Part shown: piece by piece, positions 43,581-52,067 of the stretch
How the letters are laid out: the number at the start of each line of letters is the position of its first letter
Numbering within the stretch: position 1 is the first letter of the stretch
NCBI GenBank assembly: GCA_963923025.1
Contig: CAWUKV010000005.1
Coordinates: 1-62,457 of the forward strand
From: CAWUKV01 sp963923025
GTDB lineage: Bacteria > Cyanobacteriota > Cyanobacteriia > Phormidesmidales > Phormidesmidaceae
Length of the DNA stretch: 62,457 nt
Direction of reading: 5' to 3'
Translations under genes and position numbers: made by a program
Notes under the pieces: model-generated
The model's input: the letters and a program-made list of their open reading frames with translations, nothing else
Told to the model about the DNA's origin: nothing
The model's database searches: none

Positions 43581-44375
43581 ATGACGCAGGCCAGCCAAAT
43601 CTCAGTTTTAGGAACACCTGTAAGCGTTACCAGCTATGGGGACGTGTGCGATCGCATCCAACAGTGGATAACCCGGCGTCAGCCCCAATACATTGTGGCG
43701 GCAAATGTCCATGTCGTTATGACGGCCTACTTTCAGTCTGAATATCAAAATATTCTTCGCGCAGCAGCCTTGGTAACGCCTGATGGCATGCCTTTGGTAT
43801 GGGGGATGCGTCAGCTCGGCGTCAGGCAACAGCAGCGTGTGTATGGCCCAGACCTGATGCTAGCTTGGTGCGATCGCGCCGCCCAAATCGGATCCTCCAT
43901 CTATCTCTACGGCAGCACATCAGACGTTCTGTCTAAGCTGTCCACGAACCTTAAGCAACGCTTTCCGGAACTTAAAATCGTCGGACAACACGCTCCGCCG
44001 TTTCGAGCGCTGAGCTTGGCGGAAATGCGGGCGGATGCAGACCGCATCCAGAGTAGCGGTGCAGATGTGGTTTTTGTGGGACTGGGTTGCCCCAAACAGG
44101 AGGGCTGGATGGCTCAGCAGCAGGCCAACCTCGACGCTGTGATGATTGGTGTGGGTGCGGCGTTTAGTTTTCACAGTGGCACAGTTAGCCAATCGCCCCG
44201 ATGGATGATGCGGCTAGGGCTAGAATGGGTATTCCGACTCGGGCAAGAACCTCAGCGGCTGTGGTCACGCTATCTAGTGAATAATTCAGCGTTTGTTGTG
44301 CTGTTTGGCCTACAGCTGATGCATCACTGGCGCAGGGTGCTGCTCGGTCAGCGGGCAGTTCCCTCATCGGAGTAG
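43581..44375 (+). CDS. WecG/TagA/CpsF-family glycosyltransferase
   Basis: The 264-residue protein has VAANVHVVMTAYFQSEYQ, ALVTPDGMPLVWGMRQLG, RVYGPDLMLAWCDRAA, YLYGSTSDVL and FVGLGCPKQEGWMAQ, the full WecG/TagA signature. Members add N-acetylmannosaminuronate or ManNAc-type sugars to lipid-linked GlcNAc. wecB (19245-20360) could supply the precursor. Base composition returns to the GC-rich genomic norm here, marking the right side of the cassette. Confidence 0.93.
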   Translation: MTQASQISVLGTPVSVTSYGDVCDRIQQWITRRQPQYIVAANVHVVMTAYFQSEYQNILRAAALVTPDGMPLVWGMRQLGVRQQQRVYGPDLMLAWCDRAAQIGSSIYLYGSTSDVLSKLSTNLKQRFPELKIVGQHAPPFRALSLAEMRADADRIQSSGADVVFVGLGCPKQEGWMAQQQANLDAVMIGVGAAFSFHSGTVSQSPRWMMRLGLEWVFRLGQEPQRLWSRYLVNNSAFVVLFGLQLMHHWRRVLLGQRAVPSSE

Positions 44376-44401
44376 TGGCAGGTACCGGTGTCGGTAAAGC
44401 G

Positions 44402-45859
44402 ATGAAAGACCCCATGCTTGGTAACCGACCGACTGTGCGACCTGTCTCAGCAAAAGCTTCGGTAGATTTGCGATCGCGGCAGCGATGGTCGCTGGCATGG
44501 TTGTGGAGTCATCATGGTGTTCGCATTGTTGCACTGCTATTGGGTGATGTTCTGGCGTTGGGCGTAGCATGGCAGCTGGCACGGTTTTTTAATCAGTTCT
44601 ATTCACCAATGCCGACGCAGCTAGTGTGGTGGACATGGTTGGGGATGCCTAGCCTGTTTTGGCTGTTTACCGGCGCTATTTTGCTCCTGTTTGTGCACTA
44701 CGGTCTGTACGGGGCAACAACGCGAACGCGTGACTACCTACAGGCTGGTAAGTTAGTCAGCTTGGTATATTTGCTGTCTTTAGTGTTTGCTTATTTTTAC
44801 GACCCAAAGTTAGATGCGCCGCGATCGCTCTTTTTTACTGCTTGGGTCAGCAGTGTTGGACTGGTCATTCTCAATAGACTGATGATCGGCATGTTTCTGC
44901 TGCGAAATCGGGTGATCCAGTCGGTATTTCTGATTGCCCGGGCAGATCGGCTCCACGGTTTGTCTAAAACCCTGGAAGGGCGCTCCAACTGCAAAGTTGT
45001 TGGGGCTGCAATGGCAACCTCTGCCCATGCACCAGCAACCTTTCAACGCATTCTTGCCACACAACCCGATGAAGTCATCGTCGAGCATCTACCAGAGGTG
45101 GAGCTGGCTTCTGAGCTGTACTGGCGGCTGCGGAGTGCTAACATTCCCTTGCGACTATTACCATCCAGTCGGGAGATGCTCTATCGGCGGGGGCTGCCAG
45201 AGGTTGTCGCCGGACTGCCGACGGTCAAAATTGAGCATTCATTTTTTCAAAGCTTTGCCTATCGACTCAAGCGCTGGTTAGACTACCTGATCGCGGCTTT
45301 GGGTGTGCTGTTGCTCAGTCCTCTATTTGTGGGCATTGCGATCGCCATCAAGGTCACCTCTCCCGGCCCCATCTTTTTCTGCCAGGAGCGCATTGGCCTA
45401 CACGGCAGACCGTTTCGGGTCTGGAAATTTCGCACGATGATGGCCAACGCCGCGCAGCTTCAGGTCCAGCTAGAACAGCATAACCAGAGTGCTGATGGCG
45501 TGATGTTTAAGCTAAAGGAAGACCCAAGGATTACCGCTGTTGGACGGATTCTGCGGCGCACCAGCGCAGATGAGCTGCCCCAGCTCTTTAATATATTGCT
45601 AGGGCAGATGAGTCTGGTAGGGCCAAGACCGCTCCCCCTTCGTGACGTTTCGCAGTTTCAGTCCTGGCACCATATTCGTCATCAGGTCCTGCCAGGTATT
45701 ACGGGGCTATGGCAGGTTTCAGGCCGCTCGGACATTGAAACGTTTGACGATGCGGCTCGGTTAGATTTGTACTATATCGACAACTGGTCTCTCAATCTGG
45801 ACCTTGAGATTTTGGTCTCTACACTCAAAATAGTTGTGTCTGGCTTGGGGGCTTACTGA
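44402..45859 (+). CDS. WcaJ-type undecaprenyl-phosphate glucose/galactose phosphotransferase
   Basis: The roughly 485-residue inner-membrane protein has four N-terminal helices, a CoA-binding-like middle region, a fifth helix (LDYLIAALGVLLLSPLFVGI) and the catalytic domain with SPGPIFFCQERIGLHGRPF, KFRTMMANA and LPQLFNILLGQMSLVGPRPL. It starts repeat-unit synthesis on undecaprenyl phosphate. A GTG at 44375 overlapping the WecG-like stop by one base is an alternative start. Confidence 0.9.
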   Translation: MKDPMLGNRPTVRPVSAKASVDLRSRQRWSLAWLWSHHGVRIVALLLGDVLALGVAWQLARFFNQFYSPMPTQLVWWTWLGMPSLFWLFTGAILLLFVHYGLYGATTRTRDYLQAGKLVSLVYLLSLVFAYFYDPKLDAPRSLFFTAWVSSVGLVILNRLMIGMFLLRNRVIQSVFLIARADRLHGLSKTLEGRSNCKVVGAAMATSAHAPATFQRILATQPDEVIVEHLPEVELASELYWRLRSANIPLRLLPSSREMLYRRGLPEVVAGLPTVKIEHSFFQSFAYRLKRWLDYLIAALGVLLLSPLFVGIAIAIKVTSPGPIFFCQERIGLHGRPFRVWKFRTMMANAAQLQVQLEQHNQSADGVMFKLKEDPRITAVGRILRRTSADELPQLFNILLGQMSLVGPRPLPLRDVSQFQSWHHIRHQVLPGITGLWQVSGRSDIETFDDAARLDLYYIDNWSLNLDLEILVSTLKIVVSGLGAY

Positions 45860-45927
45860 GCAAGAAAGTTTGTTTTGGGCAAGCTATCTGTAGCGCTTAT
45901 GCTGGTTGCCGCTTTGCCTGCACTGCC

Positions 45928-48450
45928 ATGAACTCTCCTATTTATGCATCTATCCGTCAGTTCAAGCTGGCTCATCTGGCCTGGTTTGAAGTCTTGATTA
46001 GTCTTGGACTAATCGGGCTAGGGATTTTCGCTTGGATACCTGGCAGCTTCTATGAGATGGTCGGCTGGCCTTGGGTCTTGGTCTGGCAAGGCGCTTTTGG
46101 ACTTATCGGTATAGGCTGTCTCGTCTTATTGCGACGGTTTCAAGCACCCTTTGCAGCTTTAGGAGCTGGTCTAGATTGGGTGGTACTGGGGGTGGCCTTT
46201 GCTTTGGCTAGTTCTGCGTTAGCTGCACCACTACCACTGCTGGCCTTACAGAATGTCTTGGTGGTTGGTGTCTATGGCATTTTGTTGTACGCACTACGCA
46301 ACAGCCAAGCCCGTTGGCTAAAGCCAGAATTTCTTTGGAGGGGGCTAGTTTGGCTAGGAGGAATATCAGCGGTAGTTAGCCTCGCCATGTGGCGACCCAG
46401 TCCTGACATGTGGCTGTCTGACAACTTTTACTCAGCGTTGCGTAACCCTTACCCTTTGGGGCATCACAATTTTTCTGGTGGATACTTTGTACTGGTATTG
46501 CCACTGGCCGTTGGGCTGGTGCGTGACGGCTGGCAGCGCTGGGTTTACGGTTTGGTCAGTTTGATTGTTGCCTTTGCGCTTTATGCCTCAGGCTCCCGAG
46601 GCGCGCTACTAGGGGGCCTGACAATGCTAGCTGCCGGATTAGTACACTATCTTTGGACCAGCAAAGGCAAGGCCAAACTGCGCGCGATCACGCTAGCTGT
46701 TGCAGCTTTGGGGTTAGTCCTCCTCCTCCTGGGCAGCAACCCACGCGTGCGTACCTTAGTCAGTACGCTGTCGTTTCAATCTGGCCCTAGCCAGGTGGTT
46801 GCCGATGGTCCCGCCCGCGATCGCATTCACATGGCCGCGGCGGCTGGCAACATCGTTAGAGACCGTCCGCTAGTCGGACTGGGCCCAGGCAATATGGGGC
46901 GATTCTACGACCGCTACCGCCCTATTGGTGCCGGAGATGGGCTAAAACAAGTCCAGCAATTGCACAACACGCCCCTACATTTACTTGCTGAACTTGGCAT
47001 CGTTGGATTTGGAGTCTACTGCTGGGGGGCTGTTTGCATAACTAGACTATGGCTGCGCCTGCGTCGGGCGCTGACTGACCCAGCGCAGCGAACATTGGTA
47101 ACCTGTCTAGGCATAGGTGCTGTGGGCTACAGCGTTTCCAGTTTCACGGATTATCAGCTTGAAAACATTCCTATTGCTCTAACGTTGACGGTCATGCTGG
47201 CAGCGTTGGTTAAATTACAGCCTAAGGAGGATGCACTGCCGTTGCTCCGCCAGAAGAGGCGGTGGTTGAGCCTATTACTATTGCTGTTGATGGGGCTGGC
47301 ACTACAGTTCTGGCTGCGTACCAGTCTATCTCTGTGGCTGACACACCAAGGGTTGAACGCCCTTGAGCAGAATGAGCTTAGCCGAGCGGACGATAAGTTT
47401 TACACGGCAGCAATGGTCACACCTTGGGATCCGACGCCGAGTGCGTTAGGGGCTCAGCAGTTGAGCAATATTGCGCTCGTGGAGGATATTGATGAAGGTA
47501 GCCAGGCTGACCTTATTGAAGAGACCATAACGCTATACAAACAGGCACTCACGGTTAGTCCAAACGATGTTTGGTTCAACCAAAACCTGGCGGTCTTGGC
47601 TAGTCTTACTAACGATGTATCCACTGCACAACAGGCAATGACTCGTGTTGTACAGCTGGATCCTCGAAGTCAAAAGTACAGCTACTACCTCTTGGGGTTG
47701 ACTTACCTGATTGAGGGGCAGACCGACAAGGCTGTATCAGCCTTTGCACTGGAGTTGCTGATCAACCCAGACAGCATCCTGTTAGAGAGCTGGCAGCAGC
47801 AGCTTTCGGAGCTTTCGGAGCCGATCTTTTCGGAGCTACAGCAACACTATGAGACATTGCTGGCTAGTTTAGAACCTACAAGCAGGGTTTATGAACGTGT
47901 AGACGAGCAGCTTAATGTCGTTCGTTGGTGGTTGGGGGAGCCTGTTGCTAGCGTGTCGGTCAACCGTCCTCTTTTAAAGGCAATTGTTGCATCGGAGAGC
48001 AACCCTGAAGAGTCACTTGACTACCTCGACAGCTGCATCGGTGGCGGGGAAAATGAAAACCCTGACCATTCCGCCTGTCAGCTACTTAAGGCATGGCTAC
48101 AGCCAGATGAATATCTATCAGAATATTTGGAAGGCACTAACCTGCGTGCAGAGAACCAAGCAGAGGTCAGGCAAAATATTACCTCTAACCGAGACCTTAA
48201 AAGTTGGCTACGCTCCACAACCGAGCCGATCTCTCGCGAACGTCGCTTTGGTTTAGCATTTGTCTATCGCAATCAGTATGCCAACCAGATCCGACAAATC
48301 CTCTATCCCGGCAGTCTGCGCTTGTACACGCTTCCTGGCTCGCTCAATCTGCTGCCACTACGGTGGTCTAGGGAAGTACCTGCTTTAGACAGCCTAGCTG
48401 AATCTGTTCGGGCTGAACGATTAAATCTCCCGCACCCGACAAGTCAATGA
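45928..48450 (+). CDS. O-antigen ligase/polymerase-like membrane protein with C-terminal TPR region
   Basis: The 840-residue protein has about 11-12 membrane helices (1-470) with a Wzy/WaaL-type central loop containing GLGPGNMGRFYDRYRP and HNTPLHLLAELGIVGFGVY, typical of the O-antigen ligase domain. A periplasmic or cytoplasmic helical tail follows, with TPR-like units at about 490-640 (LYKQALTVSPNDVWFNQNL, YLIEGQTDKAVSAFALELL). It likely polymerises or ligates the repeat units of this locus. The tail after the repeats is unassigned. Confidence 0.85.
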   Translation: MNSPIYASIRQFKLAHLAWFEVLISLGLIGLGIFAWIPGSFYEMVGWPWVLVWQGAFGLIGIGCLVLLRRFQAPFAALGAGLDWVVLGVAFALASSALAAPLPLLALQNVLVVGVYGILLYALRNSQARWLKPEFLWRGLVWLGGISAVVSLAMWRPSPDMWLSDNFYSALRNPYPLGHHNFSGGYFVLVLPLAVGLVRDGWQRWVYGLVSLIVAFALYASGSRGALLGGLTMLAAGLVHYLWTSKGKAKLRAITLAVAALGLVLLLLGSNPRVRTLVSTLSFQSGPSQVVADGPARDRIHMAAAAGNIVRDRPLVGLGPGNMGRFYDRYRPIGAGDGLKQVQQLHNTPLHLLAELGIVGFGVYCWGAVCITRLWLRLRRALTDPAQRTLVTCLGIGAVGYSVSSFTDYQLENIPIALTLTVMLAALVKLQPKEDALPLLRQKRRWLSLLLLLLMGLALQFWLRTSLSLWLTHQGLNALEQNELSRADDKFYTAAMVTPWDPTPSALGAQQLSNIALVEDIDEGSQADLIEETITLYKQALTVSPNDVWFNQNLAVLASLTNDVSTAQQAMTRVVQLDPRSQKYSYYLLGLTYLIEGQTDKAVSAFALELLINPDSILLESWQQQLSELSEPIFSELQQHYETLLASLEPTSRVYERVDEQLNVVRWWLGEPVASVSVNRPLLKAIVASESNPEESLDYLDSCIGGGENENPDHSACQLLKAWLQPDEYLSEYLEGTNLRAENQAEVRQNITSNRDLKSWLRSTTEPISRERRFGLAFVYRNQYANQIRQILYPGSLRLYTLPGSLNLLPLRWSREVPALDSLAESVRAERLNLPHPTSQ

Positions 48451-48453
48451 GCC

Positions 48454-49242
48454 CTACTCCTCTGGTATTTGTACCTGTACAGCGCCACTAGGTAAGACTT
48501 CAACAATCCCCCCCAATTCTTCAATACGCCGTAGTGCCAACGCCTGTGCCTGCTCATCTAAGCCACTTGATAAAATACTAAACCAGGCGTTGATTTGTGC
48601 CGCGCGGCTATCCGGATTTTGAGCCAGGAAAGCAGCGGTTTGTTGTGAAATCTTGGCTATGCTGACAGCCTCTGGATCAGACGAGAGCGATGCCCACATA
48701 GCGGCTGTTTCATAAGATGCTTGGGCGGCGTTTGTCCGTCCCAAAAACAGCAGTTCGTCGGTAGCTTTATAGCGCCATGCTAGATAGGCGCGTGGCGGAC
48801 GGTTAGGTGCAAGACTTTTTAGCCCTCTTTCCACTAACTGAACAGACCTTTCTGGCTGCCCGGCGTAAAGCGTTGTACTCCCACTCAAGAATAAGTAGCT
48901 GTCAATGAAGTAAGGATCCTGATCGACGATAATTTCAAAAAACTCTGGGCTGAGTTGATATCCGGTCTCAGCCCTTAGTTCCTCGTCACCAAAGTAGACG
49001 AGGAAGTTGAAGAATGTCCAATTCGAGAATAGGTTCCTGAATCCAAATGTGGGTAAGTAACGCTGTAGGGTTAATTGTTCTCTATCAAAAGTAGATTCGT
49101 CAGATTGCTCAGCTGTGCCTACTCTTCCAGCTGGAGGTATTTCTGTTCTCAGGGCATTAAGTCTTCGAAATTGTAGTCCAAGAAGAAAAGCCAGTCCAAT
49201 GATGGAACAGACGATGCTTATATGTATCTGGCTATTTTTCAT
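48454..49242 (-). CDS. Membrane-anchored TPR-like protein of unknown function
   Basis: The 262-residue protein has one N-terminal membrane segment (about 7-24, ISIVCSIIGLAFLLGLQF) and a soluble helical part with TPR-like units (FIDSYLFLSGSTTLYAGQPE, ATDELLFLGRTNAAQASYE). The C-terminus holds a short beta-like IVEVLPSGAVQVQIPEE. It starts 281 bp after the pilin stop on the same strand and ends 3 bp from the polymerase stop, so it could be a glycan or pilus assembly factor; this rests on position alone. Confidence 0.72.
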   Translation of the reverse strand: MKNSQIHISIVCSIIGLAFLLGLQFRRLNALRTEIPPAGRVGTAEQSDESTFDREQLTLQRYLPTFGFRNLFSNWTFFNFLVYFGDEELRAETGYQLSPEFFEIIVDQDPYFIDSYLFLSGSTTLYAGQPERSVQLVERGLKSLAPNRPPRAYLAWRYKATDELLFLGRTNAAQASYETAAMWASLSSDPEAVSIAKISQQTAAFLAQNPDSRAAQINAWFSILSSGLDEQAQALALRRIEELGGIVEVLPSGAVQVQIPEE

Positions 49243-49361
49243 CTGCTTAGACGAGCTGTCTAATGGAGGTTTAAAGGGTGTTCTTTCTCTAGGAACTGCT
49301 GTAGCGGTGATCAGCTACTTAATGGCTCCCTGTTCTTTGACTAATCTTCCAGCATTCGGCT

Positions 49362-49427
49362 CTTATATAGCAGTCGAAGGGTTGGTAGACCCATTTGTCC
49401 TGACGTAAATGGCGCTAGCTATATAAG
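49362..49427. repeat. Dispersed repeat, copy C (MITE-like, with terminal inverted repeats)
   Basis: CTTATATAGC (49362-49371) and GCTATATAAG (49418-49427) are exact terminal inverted repeats of a 66-bp element. Inside, CCATTT (49391-49396) and AAATGG (49407-49412) form a second, nested dyad. The right half matches copy A (6334-6361) at 26 of 28 positions. No open frame is present, as expected of a miniature non-autonomous element. Confidence 0.65.
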
Positions 49428-49429
49428 CA

Positions 49430-49466
49430 CAAGGGTCTGATGTTTAGAGAAAACATCAGACCCTTG
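49430..49466. terminator. Perfect 16-bp hairpin downstream of the pilin gene
   Basis: CAAGGGTCTGATGTTT (49430-49445) and AAACATCAGACCCTTG (49451-49466) pair without mismatch around a 5-nt loop. It lies 58 bp after the pilin stop on the pilin strand and directly adjoins the repeat at 49362-49427. There is no long U-run, so it may stabilise the pilin mRNA 3' end rather than act as a simple terminator. Confidence 0.65.
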
Positions 49467-49523
49467 CCAATTATGCCTGGCTGATAAAGCACCAGCTCAA
49501 CAGAGCATCTATCTAATGGATGC

Positions 49524-50123
49524 CTAGTTGATACCGTTGACGCCAGCCGTCTCGTCGCACTCGATGTCGTTAGCGTTGGTAACATCTAGAGCGACATCTC
49601 CAGCTGTAGAAGCTGCAGAGCTAGGACTGAAATCGTCGCTTGGGGCACCTGATTCTTCACAAAGAACAGCCAGTGTTGTTGCTTCGCCATCATCAGCGCC
49701 TGTTACAGTACCGACGTCAACACCGCCAACATAATCCTTTAGGGTTGCCTGGTTGTTGGAAGCGCCAATGTTAGCCGCCGTCACGATGTTCCCGTTAGCA
49801 TCGGTGGCCAAACTGGAGATCAGGTAATCGTAGTTTTCTGTGTCTGTGTCAATACCCAAAGCCAGCTCAGGGATATTGGTAGTAAAAGAGTTTTGCTCTA
49901 GGAAGAAAGCCTGCTGAGCGCGGTTCATGGAACCAACGTAGGTCTTAGCCTCAGTTTGACGGGCTTTGTTGGCCTGGTTTAGGAAGGAAGGCAGGGCGAT
50001 CGCTGCCAGAATGCCGATGATGATGATAACAACCAGCAGTTCGATCAGGGTAAAACCACCAGACTTGTTTTGCTTAGCTTTGAGCACGTGCTGTAGCAGT
50101 CTGGCCTTAAAAGAAGTGTTCAT
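49524..50123 (-). CDS. pilA: Type IV pilin (PilA-like major or minor pilin)
   Basis: The 199-residue prepilin has a basic leader, a GG/F cleavage site after Gly23 and the helix FTLIELLVVIIIIGILAAIA with Glu at position +5. The globular part has a C-terminal Cys pair (ALLAVLCEE-like and DIECDE segments), which usually forms the D-region disulfide. AAGGAGA lies about 11 nt before the ATG. It is monocistronic with a strong hairpin after the stop. The long leader region (50124-50470) suggests strong regulated expression. It resembles cyanobacterial PilA1. Confidence 0.9.
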   Translation of the reverse strand: MNTSFKARLLQHVLKAKQNKSGGFTLIELLVVIIIIGILAAIALPSFLNQANKARQTEAKTYVGSMNRAQQAFFLEQNSFTTNIPELALGIDTDTENYDYLISSLATDANGNIVTAANIGASNNQATLKDYVGGVDVGTVTGADDGEATTLAVLCEESGAPSDDFSPSSAASTAGDVALDVTNANDIECDETAGVNGIN

Positions 50124-50470
50124 TACGAGAGGTGTCTCCTTGATGTTTGGGGTTCGTAGCGTCTTAGCTCCTGGTAACTAAGCTACCCACTCTAAAACAG
50201 GCACCTATCACTGTAGATAGAAATGGATGCAGGCCTGTAGAAGCCTTGAGTAGCTTGAGTTTCACTCTATTGCTAAGTTGCCCCGATCCAACTCCCGAAC
50301 ACTCAGCCAAAACACAGAAATTGCTAAAAGCGTAACGTTGGACGCTGCGTATTTTTAATGGCAAAACCCTGAAACGCTCGCCAATTCTACGGCAGAAGGT
50401 TTTATCTGCAACTATAGTTAGCGGTGAAGTAAGGACGTTGCTGAACGTTTACAGTGCTCTGATAAGGTTC
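50124..50470. promoter_or_regulatory. Upstream region of the pilin gene
   Basis: This 347-bp interval carries the pilin ribosome-binding site and presumably a long promoter/leader; no coding frame is convincing. glcD ends on the same strand at 50471. No specific operator was identified. Confidence 0.45.
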
Positions 50471-51934
50471 CTAAATTATTTCTATGCCTGGTATAGATGA
50501 ATGTCCCGTAGCTGACTCGCCGCAGGTCCGGGGCGTAGGGAAAATTTTGGTGGGGTTCGCCAGCCCCGCCGGATTGAAGGTTTGTCGCACCCGCTGCATG
50601 GTCTCCAGGTCTGCGGTGGTAAACATGTCGGGCATGTAGCAGCGCTTGTCTGCACCAATGCCGTGTTCGCCCGAGATGCTGCCTCCAGCCTCAACGCACA
50701 GTTTAAGAATGTCGCCGCCCAGTTCCTCTACGGCTTCGAGCTGTCCCGGTACGCTGTTGTTGTACAAAATGAGCGGGTGCAGGTTGCCATCTCCTGCATG
50801 GAAGACGTTAGCCACACGGTAGCCGTGTTGCTCACCCAGGCGCTCAATTTCTTGCAGGACGCGGGGTAGCTGGGTGCGGGGAATAACGCCATCCTGTACG
50901 TAATAGTCTGGGCTGAGCTTGCCCATAGCCGCAAAGGCAGCCTTGCGGCCTTTCCAAAGACGAGTGCGGGCGTCAGCATCGGTGGCTGAGGCAACGCTGC
51001 GGGCACCGTTCTGGTAGCACAAGGTTTCAATACGATCGGCACTAGCTGCCACCTCAGCCGGAGAGCCATCCACCTCAACTAGCAAAATCGCCGTGGCATC
51101 ACGGGGGTAGCAGGCTAGGGCCACGACGTCCTCAACGGCGTTGATGCTGAAGTTGTCCATCATCTCCATGCCTGCCGGAATGATGCCTGCCCCGATGATG
51201 TCTGATACAGTCGCGCCAGCGGCTTCAACGCTGGTAAAGTCTGCCAGCAGCACACGAATGGTTTCGGGTGATTTGAGAATGCGGAGAGTGATCTCTGTGA
51301 CGATGCCTAGGGTGCCTTCTGAGCCAACCGTGAGTCCGGTCAGGTCGTACCCGGGCATTTCGCTAATGGGGCCACCAGTGTTGATAATGCCGCCAGTGGG
51401 TGTTACCAGCTTTAGCCCCAGCACGTGGTTAGTGGTTACGCCATACTTCAGGCAGTGAACACCACCCGAATTCTCGGCAATGTTGCCCCCCATCGAGCAT
51501 ACTGACTGACTAGAGGGGTCCGGGGCGTAGTAAAACCCCGCGCCGCTGACGGCCTGGGTCACCCAGCTGTTGATTACACCTGGCTGGACCACAACCACTT
51601 GGTTGTCTAGGTCAATATCTAGAATTTGCCGCATGCATGCGGTCACAATTAGAACGCTATTTTCGATGGGCAAGGCACCGCCGGAAAGCCCGGTGCCGGC
51701 ACCTCGGGTAACAAAGGGAACCTGATGGTCGTTGCAAATCTTGACGGCAGCGGCAACCTCTTCGGTGGTGCGAGGCAGCACCACCACTGCAGGACGCTGA
51801 CGGTAGCTGGTAAGGCCGTCGCATTCGTAGACTAGTAGCTCTTCTTTGCGGCGAACGACTTGTTCTGACCCCAACGCGTCTGTAAATGCCTGCACAACGG
51901 GCTGCCATTGGCGGGGTGCGGTTGCAACGACCAT
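50471..51934 (-). CDS. glcD: Glycolate oxidase/dehydrogenase subunit GlcD
   Basis: The 487-residue FAD protein has the PCMH FAD-binding domain (PFVTRGAGTGLSGGALPIEN, GGNIAENSGGVHCLKYGVT, GSEGTLGIVTEITL) and the C-terminal FAD-linked oxidase domain with AGDGNLHPLILYN and GSISGEHGIGADKR. It oxidises glycolate to glyoxylate in photorespiration. glcE and glcF are not in the window; in cyanobacteria GlcD often lies apart from them. The minus-strand terminator at 51994-52025 lies upstream and separates it from cheA. Confidence 0.93.
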   Translation of the reverse strand: MVVATAPRQWQPVVQAFTDALGSEQVVRRKEELLVYECDGLTSYRQRPAVVVLPRTTEEVAAAVKICNDHQVPFVTRGAGTGLSGGALPIENSVLIVTACMRQILDIDLDNQVVVVQPGVINSWVTQAVSGAGFYYAPDPSSQSVCSMGGNIAENSGGVHCLKYGVTTNHVLGLKLVTPTGGIINTGGPISEMPGYDLTGLTVGSEGTLGIVTEITLRILKSPETIRVLLADFTSVEAAGATVSDIIGAGIIPAGMEMMDNFSINAVEDVVALACYPRDATAILLVEVDGSPAEVAASADRIETLCYQNGARSVASATDADARTRLWKGRKAAFAAMGKLSPDYYVQDGVIPRTQLPRVLQEIERLGEQHGYRVANVFHAGDGNLHPLILYNNSVPGQLEAVEELGGDILKLCVEAGGSISGEHGIGADKRCYMPDMFTTADLETMQRVRQTFNPAGLANPTKIFPTPRTCGESATGHSSIPGIEII

Positions 51935-51993
51935 GCTGTTTTCGAAGCAAAACTATACGCCTTAGATCGTAGCGTTCTTTTTGAGAGAAACGC

Positions 51994-52025
51994 AAAACGC
52001 CAGTCGTGTTATCGACTGGCGTTTT
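51994..52025 (-). terminator. Intrinsic terminator of the cheA operon
   Basis: AAAACGCCAGTCG (51994-52006) and CGACTGGCGTTTT (52013-52025) form a perfect 13-bp stem with a 6-nt loop. On the minus strand the 3' side continues TTTT, GCG, TTT. It lies 43 bp after the cheA stop. Confidence 0.8.
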
Positions 52026-52067
52026 AGAGACGGGGACAAGGCCGCGGTTTTACTTGACCCTACTTTT

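Noticed and set aside
43359..43598. 79-codon minus-strand frame between the GT4 and WecG-like genes
   Set aside because: It overlaps both flanking genes, has no start signal and no recognisable features; the 188-bp gap appears non-coding.
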